57,435 nucleotides of DNA from an uncultured Gammaproteobacteria bacterium (GTDB lineage Bacteria > Pseudomonadota > Gammaproteobacteria > Pseudomonadales > Litorivicinaceae), in the NCBI GenBank assembly GCA_913057215.1, contig CAJXNQ010000008.1, positions 1 through 57,435 on the forward strand, given 5' to 3'. The position numbers and the translations under genes are program-made. The notes under the pieces were generated by a model, which saw nothing but the letters and a program-made list of their open reading frames with translations, did not search any database and was not told where the DNA came from. Each line of letters starts with the position of its first letter. The first letter of the stretch is position 1. Positions 37,075-44,641 of the stretch are shown here, one piece after another.

Positions 37075-37135
37075 GTCCAACTCCTGTGCTCAACGTCCAA
37101 AAGGATCGTGTGTCGACTCCTTGTTATTGAGACCG

Positions 37136-37214
37136 AGCATAGGAAGGCGCCAGAAACTAATCCAATAAATGTTTTCTGGCTATAGCATCGATGATTATCT
37201 ATACCGAATCGGTA
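37136..37214 (-). promoter_or_regulatory. cbbL promoter with candidate CbbR operator sites
   Basis: On the minus strand a sigma-70-like promoter has -35 TTGGAT (37165-37160), an 18-base spacer and -10 TATGCT (37141-37136). Transcription would start near 37129. The -35 sits inside an inverted repeat GCCAGAAA-N16-TTTCTGGC (37149-37180). Further upstream, centred about -79, is the perfect palindrome TACCGATTCGGTA (37202-37214), which fits the LysR-type T-N11-A pattern. The far site plus a site at the -35 is the usual layout for LysR activation. CbbR (28628) is the natural candidate regulator; binding is inferred. Confidence 0.6.
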
Positions 37215-37222
37215 TCGAGATA

Positions 37223-37690
37223 TTAGAGGACTTTGTCGTCGGCGCTGATCCGGACACCCTCGCGCTCGAGCAATGTCCGTTTAACCGCCGTTCCCCAGAA
37301 AAAGCCTCCAAGCCCGCCATCACGTCTAACCACCCGGTGACAGGGCACAACCACTGCACATGGGTTGGCACCACAGGCGTTGGCAACAGCACGCGTTGCA
37401 CGCGCGTTACCGCAGATTTTGGCAAGCTCGGAATAGGTCCGCACTTCACCCACAGGAATCTCGCGCATGGCCGCCCACACCTGCTGCTGAAAAGGACTGC
37501 CGGTCATGGAGACCGGAATATCTCGACCGTCAGTCGTCCCGTTGAGACAGGATATGACTGGATCGAGGAGCGCTTGTGGTATCGAGTCACCGCCGAGCGA
37601 CTCATCAGTCCACTCGACCCGAATCAATCGCTCTGCTTCAAAGCTCAGTGCCATGCGACCGAGTGTGGTCTCAACAACAATGCGTGGCAT
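37223..37690 (-). CDS. ogt: Methylated-DNA-protein-cysteine methyltransferase
   Basis: A 155-residue suicide enzyme that transfers alkyl groups from O6-alkylguanine to its own Cys. The acceptor Cys is in VVPCHRVVRRDGGLGGFFWG. The helix-turn-helix region VGEVRTYSELAKICGNARAT precedes it. The start at the ATG at 37690 overlaps the stop of the small upstream gene (TAATG) and has GGAG upstream. A longer frame to 37915 would run through two other genes. It ends 149 bases before the cbbL start, on the same strand. Confidence 0.95.
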   Translation of the reverse strand: MPRIVVETTLGRMALSFEAERLIRVEWTDESLGGDSIPQALLDPVISCLNGTTDGRDIPVSMTGSPFQQQVWAAMREIPVGEVRTYSELAKICGNARATRAVANACGANPCAVVVPCHRVVRRDGGLGGFFWGTAVKRTLLEREGVRISADDKVL

Positions 37691-37863
37691 TACTCTGCTC
37701 CAGGTGCAAACGTACAGATTGCGCCGGACGCTCCCTCTACCGAACCCCAAGCCATGGGATCCGGTGCTTGGAATGGATCCGGCGGATTTCCACCCACCCA
37801 TTCCACAACGATGAGCCCCAAAAGGCAACTGAGTGTGATGACAATCCCAAGCCGACGCGTCAT
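37690..37863 (-). CDS. Small single-span membrane protein of unknown function
   Basis: A 57-residue protein: a short basic start MTRRLG, a hydrophobic helix IVITLSCLLGLIVVEWV (about 7-23), then an extracytoplasmic tail rich in Pro, Gly and acidic residues. Its ATG overlaps the yeeE stop (ATGA) and its TAA overlaps the ogt ATG (TAATG). Such tight coupling on both sides argues that it is a real gene despite its size. I recognise no family. By position it may be an accessory of the YeeE transporter or the rhodanese, which is inference. Confidence 0.65.
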   Translation of the reverse strand: MTRRLGIVITLSCLLGLIVVEWVGGNPPDPFQAPDPMAWGSVEGASGAICTFAPGAE

Positions 37864-38948
37864 GCATGCACCACTGAGGCCTGCTTCCACAACCATTCCC
37901 GGGCTTGAACGCCATAGACGCTGCCGATAAATCCAGCGACTAACCAGGCCCAACCATGCAGCGAGCCAGACGCAATGCCACTGAACAGGCCGCCCACATT
38001 GCATCCGAAGGCCAAACGTGACGACACGCCAAGCATGAACCCAGCCACGGCGACAATGACAAATATCCAGGGGGCAAGTCCTGGCACCAATGCCTGTGAC
38101 GTGGATACCCGCCAGGCTGCCAAGGCCGCACCACCGACCAGACCAAGGCTCGTGAGTGATGTGGTGTCTGTGAGGATCGATTGGGACAGTGCGGCTGCGT
38201 TGATCGGATGCGACCAAAACGCGGACAACTCAGGGTTCCATCCAAGCCAGACCGCACCTTTGGCCGCCCACAGGCCAAGACCATAGACGACTCCCCACGG
38301 CTGACCGGCCACCAACACATGAAGCCCTGCCAAGGCAGCTAAGATGACAGCGGCTGTTAATAGGCGTCGATTCCAAAGTGTGCCTTGGCCTCTCCATGCA
38401 GCCAGCACCCCGACGCCGATGAGCCCCGCGCCTGTCACCGCCAAGGCGCCGGGTACGCCGAATATCTCCGGCAGACTCACAGGCAGATGCGGCGTGGATG
38501 CGATTGCTGCAGGTACCAGCAAGCTTCCAACGAAACTTCCCACGCAAAACAGAGGCAGCGTCATCATGGCCACCAGATTGCCAGTGCCCGCATTGACGAG
38601 GGTTCCAGATCCACACCCAAGCACTATCTGCATTGCAAAACCAAAGACTGCAGCGCCCATGATCATGGTCAACGACACCGGGGCAATGGCGCCCAATAGA
38701 CCGTCTGATGAGGCAATCAATGGTTGGATCAATACTGAAGCCAAACCAATGGCGACCAGTTGTGCGATCAGCCCATCGGGCTCACGTTTCAAAATCATCC
38801 GCCGCCATGGCCCGGCGAAGCCAAAACCAAAGCGCTCAAGGCTGTAGCCGATCAATAGCCCTAAGCCAAGAAGCAGTGCAAAACGAACGCCCGCAGAGAC
38901 TGCGAGCGCACCGAGCACACACGTGATGAAAAGACTACGTATCAGCAA
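37860..38948 (-). CDS. yeeE: YeeE/YedE (TsuA-type) sulfur-compound transporter
   Basis: A 362-residue membrane protein with nine or more hydrophobic segments and the two YeeE/YedE repeats. The conserved cysteines occur as VLGCGSGTLVNAGTGN and AFGCNVGGLFSGIASGS. In characterised TsuA, cysteines in such loops relay thiosulfate across the membrane. The start follows directly on the rhodanese stop. Pairing with a periplasmic sulfurtransferase supports transport of thiosulfate or a persulfide; the exact substrate is not visible. The gene runs towards cbbL. Confidence 0.92.
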   Translation of the reverse strand: MLIRSLFITCVLGALAVSAGVRFALLLGLGLLIGYSLERFGFGFAGPWRRMILKREPDGLIAQLVAIGLASVLIQPLIASSDGLLGAIAPVSLTMIMGAAVFGFAMQIVLGCGSGTLVNAGTGNLVAMMTLPLFCVGSFVGSLLVPAAIASTPHLPVSLPEIFGVPGALAVTGAGLIGVGVLAAWRGQGTLWNRRLLTAAVILAALAGLHVLVAGQPWGVVYGLGLWAAKGAVWLGWNPELSAFWSHPINAAALSQSILTDTTSLTSLGLVGGAALAAWRVSTSQALVPGLAPWIFVIVAVAGFMLGVSSRLAFGCNVGGLFSGIASGSLHGWAWLVAGFIGSVYGVQAREWLWKQASVVHA

Positions 38949-39899
38949 TCAATTAACCAATCCGTTGAACCATTTTTGAGTCTTTAAGATGGCAAACTCC
39001 AAGCTTGAGGGCACATTGTCCATCGGACGACCCGCATTGGACCACTCGACCATCGACTCGGCATATAAGCGCACGTCCCGAACCTCGGCAACTTCACTCA
39101 ACACAAACCAGTTGGTCGCCGCCCAATGCCCGGTGTTGCAGTACGAGACAGTGCTCGGTTGATCCAAGCCTTCGTCAGCCACAATCCGTTGGATCTCTGC
39201 CTGGTCTTTTAAGAGCGGCGTATTTTGATCGAAAAAAGCCTCAAACGAAAAATGCGTCGCGCCGGGCAAAATGCCAGGTTTTGCCGCAGCACCGTGCCAT
39301 GCTTTCCCGGCAAAAAATGCATCGAGACGCGCATCAATGAGGCTTGCCCCCTCGCCTGCATCCACCCGTGCTGCCACCGCCTCGGTATCGGCATACCAAG
39401 CCGGATTAAACTGCAAGGACAGCTCAACGGGCTCCGGCTGCGTTACGACAGCGGATCGCTGAAAGCCGTCTTTTTGATACCCGCGAAACCCACCGTTTAG
39501 AATCGCAAGTTCCTGAAAGCCCACGGATTTGAGGGTCCAGTACACCCGAGCAGCCGCGCCAAAGTCCGAGGTGGTCACGCCATCATGCACCACGACCACG
39601 GCATCCTCTGGGGTCAATCCACGTGAACCCAATGTTGTAGCCAGCGCCTTGAGATCTGGCAATGCGCCGGGATTGCCTTTCGGGCCACGGAACTCTCCGT
39701 ATGGAATGTGCACAGCGCCCGGAATATGGGCCTTGGCAAAGGCCTCCGGATCGCTTCGGATTTCCAAAACCTTTACAGCACCCTGCTCTTGTAAGTCGGT
39801 GAGTGTGAATGCATCAATGACCGGCGTCAGTGTGGCGGCCTGTGTGATGGCGCTCAGTGTCAATGCAGTTGATGCAACGAGCGATTTCAATATATTCAT
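38949..39899 (-). CDS. Periplasmic rhodanese (thiosulfate/3-mercaptopyruvate sulfurtransferase-like)
   Basis: A 316-residue protein with a cleavable signal peptide (about 1-21, ending ITQAA) and two rhodanese domains. The first (about 25-155) has HDG in place of the active-site Cys loop (VVVHDGVTTSDFG) and is probably structural. The second carries the catalytic Cys in VSYCNTGHWAATNW. Such enzymes move sulfane sulfur from thiosulfate to an acceptor. The ATG at 39899 has GAAGGAGG upstream; a longer frame to 39938 is rejected. It abuts yeeE, forming a small sulfur cassette next to the RubisCO operon. Confidence 0.92.
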   Translation of the reverse strand: MNILKSLVASTALTLSAITQAATLTPVIDAFTLTDLQEQGAVKVLEIRSDPEAFAKAHIPGAVHIPYGEFRGPKGNPGALPDLKALATTLGSRGLTPEDAVVVVHDGVTTSDFGAAARVYWTLKSVGFQELAILNGGFRGYQKDGFQRSAVVTQPEPVELSLQFNPAWYADTEAVAARVDAGEGASLIDARLDAFFAGKAWHGAAAKPGILPGATHFSFEAFFDQNTPLLKDQAEIQRIVADEGLDQPSTVSYCNTGHWAATNWFVLSEVAEVRDVRLYAESMVEWSNAGRPMDNVPSSLEFAILKTQKWFNGLVN

Positions 39900-39994
39900 G
39901 TGAAGTCCTCCTTCGAATGCCCATATGTTAGGGGGCATTCATCAGGCCTCAAAAGAATATAAATTCAGAAGTTAATAACTTTTTGATCTAACAA

Positions 39995-40258
39995 TCAGCG
40001 GTTTCGCTGTGTCGGACACACGTGTCGGCCCACGCCAAACCCGCGCTTGGCCACGTGTTTGGTTTTTCGACCGCTGACGCGCGCACGCCACATCCGAAAG
40101 CTTGACGCCTTCATCTGTTGGCGCATCAATTGGATCACTTGAGGCTCCGTCAGCCCATAAGACAACTCAATTGCCTCAAAGGGGGTGCGATCCTCCCACG
40201 CCATCTCAATGATGCGACTGATGTCTGCATCGGTCAGCGCTGATGTGCTTGAATCCAT
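39995..40258 (-). CDS. TIGR03643/DUF2805 family small protein
   Basis: An 87-residue protein with the core IIEMAWEDRTPFEAIELSYG and the basic C-terminal half FRMWRARVSGRKTKH, which mark the TIGR03643/DUF2805 family. The N-terminal part looks like a helix-turn-helix, but no function is known. The start is the ATG at 40258, inside the last 25 bases of pgi in another frame, so translation may be coupled to pgi. A 95-base AT-rich gap follows, probably holding the rhodanese promoter. Confidence 0.85.
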   Translation of the reverse strand: MDSSTSALTDADISRIIEMAWEDRTPFEAIELSYGLTEPQVIQLMRQQMKASSFRMWRARVSGRKTKHVAKRGFGVGRHVCPTQRNR

Positions 40259-41787
40259 CCGATCGCTCGCTCTGTAGCTGTCTGCGGCTCTGTGGATTGA
40301 GGCGTCTTCAGTTGTTTCAAGACACCGCCACAGAGCTGTTTTCCCAATTCCACGCCCCACTGATCAAAGGGGTTGATATCCCAAAGCACCGACAAGGTAA
40401 ATACTTTGTGCTCATAGGCGGCCAACACTGCGCCGAGTACCTCGGGTGTTAATGATTCAAACAAAAAAAGCGTCGCCGGCCGATTGCCCGGACATTCCCG
40501 GTGCCCTGAGGCCTCAGTGGTTCCAAAGCTCAATGCATCCAGTTGTGCCAAACAATTGGCCATCAACAACTGATGCGATGCCTGCGGGCTTCCAATGGGG
40601 TTCGCCGCCAACCACAGATCCAAGGGCACCACCCGAGTGCCTTGGTGAAACAACTGAAAAAACGCATGTTGGCCATTGGTGCCTGCATCACCCCAGACGA
40701 TGGGTGCGGTGTCATATTCAAGACGCTGACCGCTGTGGTCGACCGATTTGCCGTTGGATTCCATTTCAAGCTGTTGCAAATAAGCTGGCAATTTCGCCAA
40801 CCGGTCGGCATAGGGCACCACAGCCTGGGTTTCGATTCCAAATCCGGTGACATACCAGGCGCTTAAAAGCGCCATCATCACCGGTAGATTGTGCTCAGGC
40901 GCCGTCGTTTGAAAGTGCTGATCCATGGCATGCGCACCGGCCAGCAGCTCCCGAAACCGCTCCGCGCCGAGTGCGATCATCACGCTCAACCCGACAGCTG
41001 ACCAGACCGAAAAGCGTCCTCCCACCCAATCCCAAAACCGAAACCGCGCCTCGGGATGAATCCCGAAGGCATCCATGGCCTCGATGTTGGTTGAGACAGC
41101 TACCACGTGCGAAGCAATGGCTTCCTCGCCGAGTGCATCCGTCAACCAGCTGCGCACACGGTGTGCGTTGTGCATCGTCTCTTCTGTGGTAAAACTTTTC
41201 GAAACCACCACTGAGAGCGTGGTTTCAGGATCCAAAATCTCAAACAGATCACTCAGGCCCGCGCCATCGACGTTCGAGATAAAATGCACGCGCGGTCCGT
41301 CAACCCAGGGTTTCAAAGCCTCATAGACAAGCGCCGGGCCAAGATCTGACCCACCGATCCCGAGATGAATCACATCTGTGAATCTGCGATTTGTCTGACC
41401 GCAGCGCGCGCCCTCACGGATCGCGTCTGAGAAGCCACTCATGGCATCGAGTTCGGCATGAACCTCCGGCATCACCGAGCGGCCATCGACTGTAAATGCA
41501 GCCGTGCTCGGTGCACGAAGCGCCATATGAAGCGCTGCCCGTGACTCTGTGGTGTTGACCGCCTCTCCGGCGAACAGAGCCTCCCGTTGGGTGTCGAACT
41601 GCTGCAACTCGAGTTGCTTGAAGAGCTCCGCGCGCACCGCATCGGTCATCCAATGCCGGGAATAATCCATACAGATACCGGCTGCCTCCACGACATAGCG
41701 CGTGATGCGATTCGGGTCTGACTGAAACAGGCCTTCAATGGTGTGATCAAAGTCATCGGCCGCCTGAAGCAGCGAATCAAAGGCCAT
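40234..41787 (-). CDS. pgi: Glucose-6-phosphate isomerase
   Basis: A 517-residue phosphoglucose isomerase interconverting glucose-6-phosphate and fructose-6-phosphate. Signatures are VIHLGIGGSDLGPALVYEAL, the catalytic-Glu region DWVGGRFSVWSAVGLS and the C-terminal FDQWGVELGKQL with its Lys. The length is slightly below E. coli Pgi (549). It is preceded by the acidic hypothetical protein two bases upstream and overlaps the TIGR03643 gene at its 3' end. Confidence 0.97.
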   Translation of the reverse strand: MAFDSLLQAADDFDHTIEGLFQSDPNRITRYVVEAAGICMDYSRHWMTDAVRAELFKQLELQQFDTQREALFAGEAVNTTESRAALHMALRAPSTAAFTVDGRSVMPEVHAELDAMSGFSDAIREGARCGQTNRRFTDVIHLGIGGSDLGPALVYEALKPWVDGPRVHFISNVDGAGLSDLFEILDPETTLSVVVSKSFTTEETMHNAHRVRSWLTDALGEEAIASHVVAVSTNIEAMDAFGIHPEARFRFWDWVGGRFSVWSAVGLSVMIALGAERFRELLAGAHAMDQHFQTTAPEHNLPVMMALLSAWYVTGFGIETQAVVPYADRLAKLPAYLQQLEMESNGKSVDHSGQRLEYDTAPIVWGDAGTNGQHAFFQLFHQGTRVVPLDLWLAANPIGSPQASHQLLMANCLAQLDALSFGTTEASGHRECPGNRPATLFLFESLTPEVLGAVLAAYEHKVFTLSVLWDINPFDQWGVELGKQLCGGVLKQLKTPQSTEPQTATERAIGWIQAHQR

Positions 41788-41789
41788 GC

Positions 41790-42524
41790 TCAGTGAATCA
41801 CCGGGGTTTGCCCAGAATCCGATCCGTCATCGTCATCGTCCTCAGAGACCTCTTCGAATTCGTCATCAAACATCCCGGCCTGCTCGAGATTGGCAACCAA
41901 GCCTTCAGGCATTTGTTGATTGAACTCATCAATCAGGTCACGCACCACGGTTTGCAGCGCTTCAACGGCAATTTGGTGATTTTCCCGGATGGCATCATCT
42001 TCGATGTCCATTTGACCGTGCCAATACAGACAGGCAGCCATCGCATCATGGGCTTCATTGGCGACTTGATCATAAAAGCCTTGATGCACGCCGTCTTTGG
42101 ATTCGGCGCGATAAATCGTCATGGTCAGGTCTGCATCCTGACTCCAGGGGTCGAGCGTTGGCTGGCGCAAAATCATCCGCACAAGATAGAGCCGTTGCCG
42201 GTTTTCCATGATGCAGATCGCATCATCCATGCGCACCGGCACACCGTCCTCGCGCTCGGCCAACGACACATATGCGGCCATGACAGGCGCACTGAGCCAT
42301 GGGGTTTCATCGTCTTCACCGACCAGTTGATCGGCCAGCAAGCAGTGCAAGCAGTCGAGATCTGGCGCTGTGAGCTGGTACTCCGCCTGGAAAATGGTGA
42401 GATCATCGGTTTGCCCGGCATGCCGGAAATCTTGGTTAAACAAGGTAACCGCGTGCTCGGCATGAGACGCATCATCAAAGAGTTCGAGTGCTTGTAACAT
42501 TGCATCCTTCTGGGCTGACGCCAT
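41790..42524 (-). CDS. Acidic hypothetical protein upstream of pgi
   Basis: Up to 244 residues. I recognise no family. The sequence is mostly helical in character, with several Trp/Tyr residues and a CLHC pair (DLDCLHCLLADQLVG), and ends in a strongly acidic tail (FEEVSEDDDDDGSDSG). The ATG at 42500 (MLQALELFDDASH) has AGAAGGA 4-5 bases upstream and is a better start than 42524, giving 236 residues. A 234-codon frame on the opposite strand is fully open, but the minus frame has the better start, sits 2 bases before pgi, and avoids the His/Ile-rich composition of the other. Confidence 0.75.
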   Translation of the reverse strand: MASAQKDAMLQALELFDDASHAEHAVTLFNQDFRHAGQTDDLTIFQAEYQLTAPDLDCLHCLLADQLVGEDDETPWLSAPVMAAYVSLAEREDGVPVRMDDAICIMENRQRLYLVRMILRQPTLDPWSQDADLTMTIYRAESKDGVHQGFYDQVANEAHDAMAACLYWHGQMDIEDDAIRENHQIAVEALQTVVRDLIDEFNQQMPEGLVANLEQAGMFDDEFEEVSEDDDDDGSDSGQTPVIH

Positions 42525-42575
42525 AGTCTTAACTACATTGAACCAAGAACAACAGGTAAAGAGAACCCAAAACCC

Positions 42576-43598
42576 GTGACGGCATACTTTATCCGACGCA
42601 TGTTGCTCGTGATTCCAACCTTTATTGGCATCACGCTGTTGGTATTTGTTCTAACCCGGCTCGTTCCCGGGGGGCCAATCGAGCGCATGATGACAGAAAT
42701 GCAACTGGCACAGGAAGGGGTCAGCCAGATGCAACAGGGCCCAGAGCGTGGCGGCGTCCTCAACCCCGCGCAATTGGCAAGCCTTGAGGCCTACTATGGG
42801 TTCGATCAGCCCATCGCACTGGCCTATGTTCGCTGGCTTGGCAATGTGTTGACACTGGATTTGGGTCGCAGCACACGCTACAACGAACCGGTCTGGGACA
42901 TCATCGCCGAACGATTGCCAATCAGTCTGTATTACGGGCTCACCACCCTCGTCTTAACCTATCTGGTCTGTATTCCACTGGGGATCGCCAAAGCACTGAA
43001 ACACGGTGAGGGCTTTGATCATTCATCCAGCGCCATTGTCTTCATTGGCTACGCGGTGCCGGGATACATTGTCGGCATCGCCTTGTTGACAGCGTTCGCC
43101 TCCGAACTCGAAATTTTCCCCTTGGGTGGGTTCACCTCGGAACGATTTGAGGAATTCACGCTGATCGAGCAGGTTCAAGACATCCTTTGGCACTCGGTAT
43201 TGCCCTTGATTTCGTACATGCTCGGCTCGTTTGCCGTCATGACTTTCATGATGAAAAATTCACTCATGGATCAGTTGGCTCAAGACTACGTGCGCACCGC
43301 GCTTGCCAAAGGATTGTCGTTTAAAGATGCAGTCTGGAAACATGCGGTCCGCAATTCACTGATCCCGCTGGCTACTCATTTTGGCAACAACATCAGCGTC
43401 ATTTTGTCAGGCTCTTTTCTCATCGAAACCGTATTTAACATCAATGGCTTTGGTCTACTTGGCTATGAGTCATTGCTCGAACGTGATTACCCGGTTGTGA
43501 TGGGGATTTTGGTGATCTCCTCGCTGCTATTTTTAATCGGCAACATCTTAAGCGATCTGTGTGTGGCGGCTGTTGATCCACGGGTGCGCTTCGAATGA
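42576..43598 (+). CDS. yejB: Peptide ABC transporter permease, YejB-like
   Basis: A 340-residue inner-membrane permease of the DppB/OppB type, closest in pattern to YejB: TAYFIRRMLLVIPTFIGIT, PIERMMTEMQLA, then the EAA loop region YVRTALAKGLSFKDAVWKHA and the end NILSDLCVAAVDPRVRFE. Six transmembrane helices are apparent. The start is a GTG at 42576. It is the first gene of a permease-permease-binding protein-ATPase-ATPase operon and overlaps yejE by 4 bases. Confidence 0.92.
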   Translation: MTAYFIRRMLLVIPTFIGITLLVFVLTRLVPGGPIERMMTEMQLAQEGVSQMQQGPERGGVLNPAQLASLEAYYGFDQPIALAYVRWLGNVLTLDLGRSTRYNEPVWDIIAERLPISLYYGLTTLVLTYLVCIPLGIAKALKHGEGFDHSSSAIVFIGYAVPGYIVGIALLTAFASELEIFPLGGFTSERFEEFTLIEQVQDILWHSVLPLISYMLGSFAVMTFMMKNSLMDQLAQDYVRTALAKGLSFKDAVWKHAVRNSLIPLATHFGNNISVILSGSFLIETVFNINGFGLLGYESLLERDYPVVMGILVISSLLFLIGNILSDLCVAAVDPRVRFE

Positions 43599-44641
43599 TC
43601 CGTCTTGATCCCATTACCCGCGATCGACTCACGCGCTTCCAAGGGATCCGGCGTGGTTGGTGGAGCGCGCTGATTCTGATGGCCTTGATTGCATTTACAT
43701 TGGTGGCCGAGCTGTTCGTGAATTCGCGCGCGCTGATCGTCCACTACGACGGAGAATGGTATTTCCCAACCTATGGCGCGGTGATTCCTGGAACCACCTT
43801 TGGCGAAGAGTACGCCTATGAGACTAACTACAAACTGCTGCAAAAACGCTTTGCGGACGAGGGATCTGGAAACTGGGTGTTGATGCCGCCCGTGCCCTTC
43901 GATCCCTATGAGATCAACAGCTACGCCGGTGAATTCCCGCCTCATGCACCCAATTTTGACCGGGGGCACTATTTAGGAACTGACATCGCAGGACGAGACG
44001 TCACGGCGCGTCTGGTCTACGGGTTCCGCATTGCCATCTGGTTCAGCATTGCCTTACTGGCAAGCACCTATGTGATCGGCATTATACTGGGTTGCCTGAT
44101 GGGCTACCGAGGTGGTTGGTTTGATTTGATCGTACAACGGCTGATTGAGGTCTGGAGCAACGTGCCCTTTTTGTACATCATCATGATTGTCGCCTCGATC
44201 GTCACCCCGGACTTCGGCATGCTGGTGTTTTTGATGGTGATCTTTGGCTGGATGGGCATGACCTGGTACATGCGAACTGCCACCTATAAGGAAGTCAGTC
44301 GCGATTATGTGATGGCTGCCAAAGCGCTCGGCGCCAGTGATTGGCGCATCATCACGACACATATTTTGCCGAATACAGTGTCAGTCATCGTGACCTTTAT
44401 CCCCTTCTCCGTGGCCGGCGGCATTACCGCTCTGACGGCGCTTGATTATTTGGGATTTGGCTTACCCCCACCGACGCCCAGCTGGGGTGAGCTCTTAAAA
44501 CAAGGCACCGACCGGTTGGATGCAGCCTGGATTGTCACCAGCGTGGTCACTGGGTTGGTGTTGGTATTGGTGATGGTCACTTTTGTTGGAGAGGCCATTC
44601 GTGAAGCTTTTGATCCAAGACGGTTAACGCGCTATGAATAA
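43595..44641 (+). CDS. yejE: Peptide ABC transporter permease, YejE-like
   Basis: A 348-residue permease of the DppC/OppC type. It has a long periplasmic insertion after the first helix (about 45-125, with HYDGEWYFPTYGAVIPGT), characteristic of YejE. Core motifs are LGTDIAGRDVTARLVYGFR, the EAA loop RDYVMAAKALGASDWRII and YLGFGLPPPTPSWGELLKQG. It forms the heterodimeric channel with YejB. The ATG overlaps the yejB stop, and its stop overlaps the binding-protein start by 8 bases. Confidence 0.93.
   Translation: MIRLDPITRDRLTRFQGIRRGWWSALILMALIAFTLVAELFVNSRALIVHYDGEWYFPTYGAVIPGTTFGEEYAYETNYKLLQKRFADEGSGNWVLMPPVPFDPYEINSYAGEFPPHAPNFDRGHYLGTDIAGRDVTARLVYGFRIAIWFSIALLASTYVIGIILGCLMGYRGGWFDLIVQRLIEVWSNVPFLYIIMIVASIVTPDFGMLVFLMVIFGWMGMTWYMRTATYKEVSRDYVMAAKALGASDWRIITTHILPNTVSVIVTFIPFSVAGGITALTALDYLGFGLPPPTPSWGELLKQGTDRLDAAWIVTSVVTGLVLVLVMVTFVGEAIREAFDPRRLTRYE

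Noticed and set aside
37864-38217. An N-terminal extension of the 57-residue gene through the yeeE sequence.
   Set aside because: It would be translated entirely from another frame of yeeE; the ATG overlapping the yeeE stop is the natural start.
41793-42497. A 234-codon open frame on the plus strand opposite the acidic protein.
   Set aside because: His/Ile/Arg-rich product typical of the antisense of acidic coding DNA, while the minus frame has a ribosome-binding site and operon spacing with pgi.
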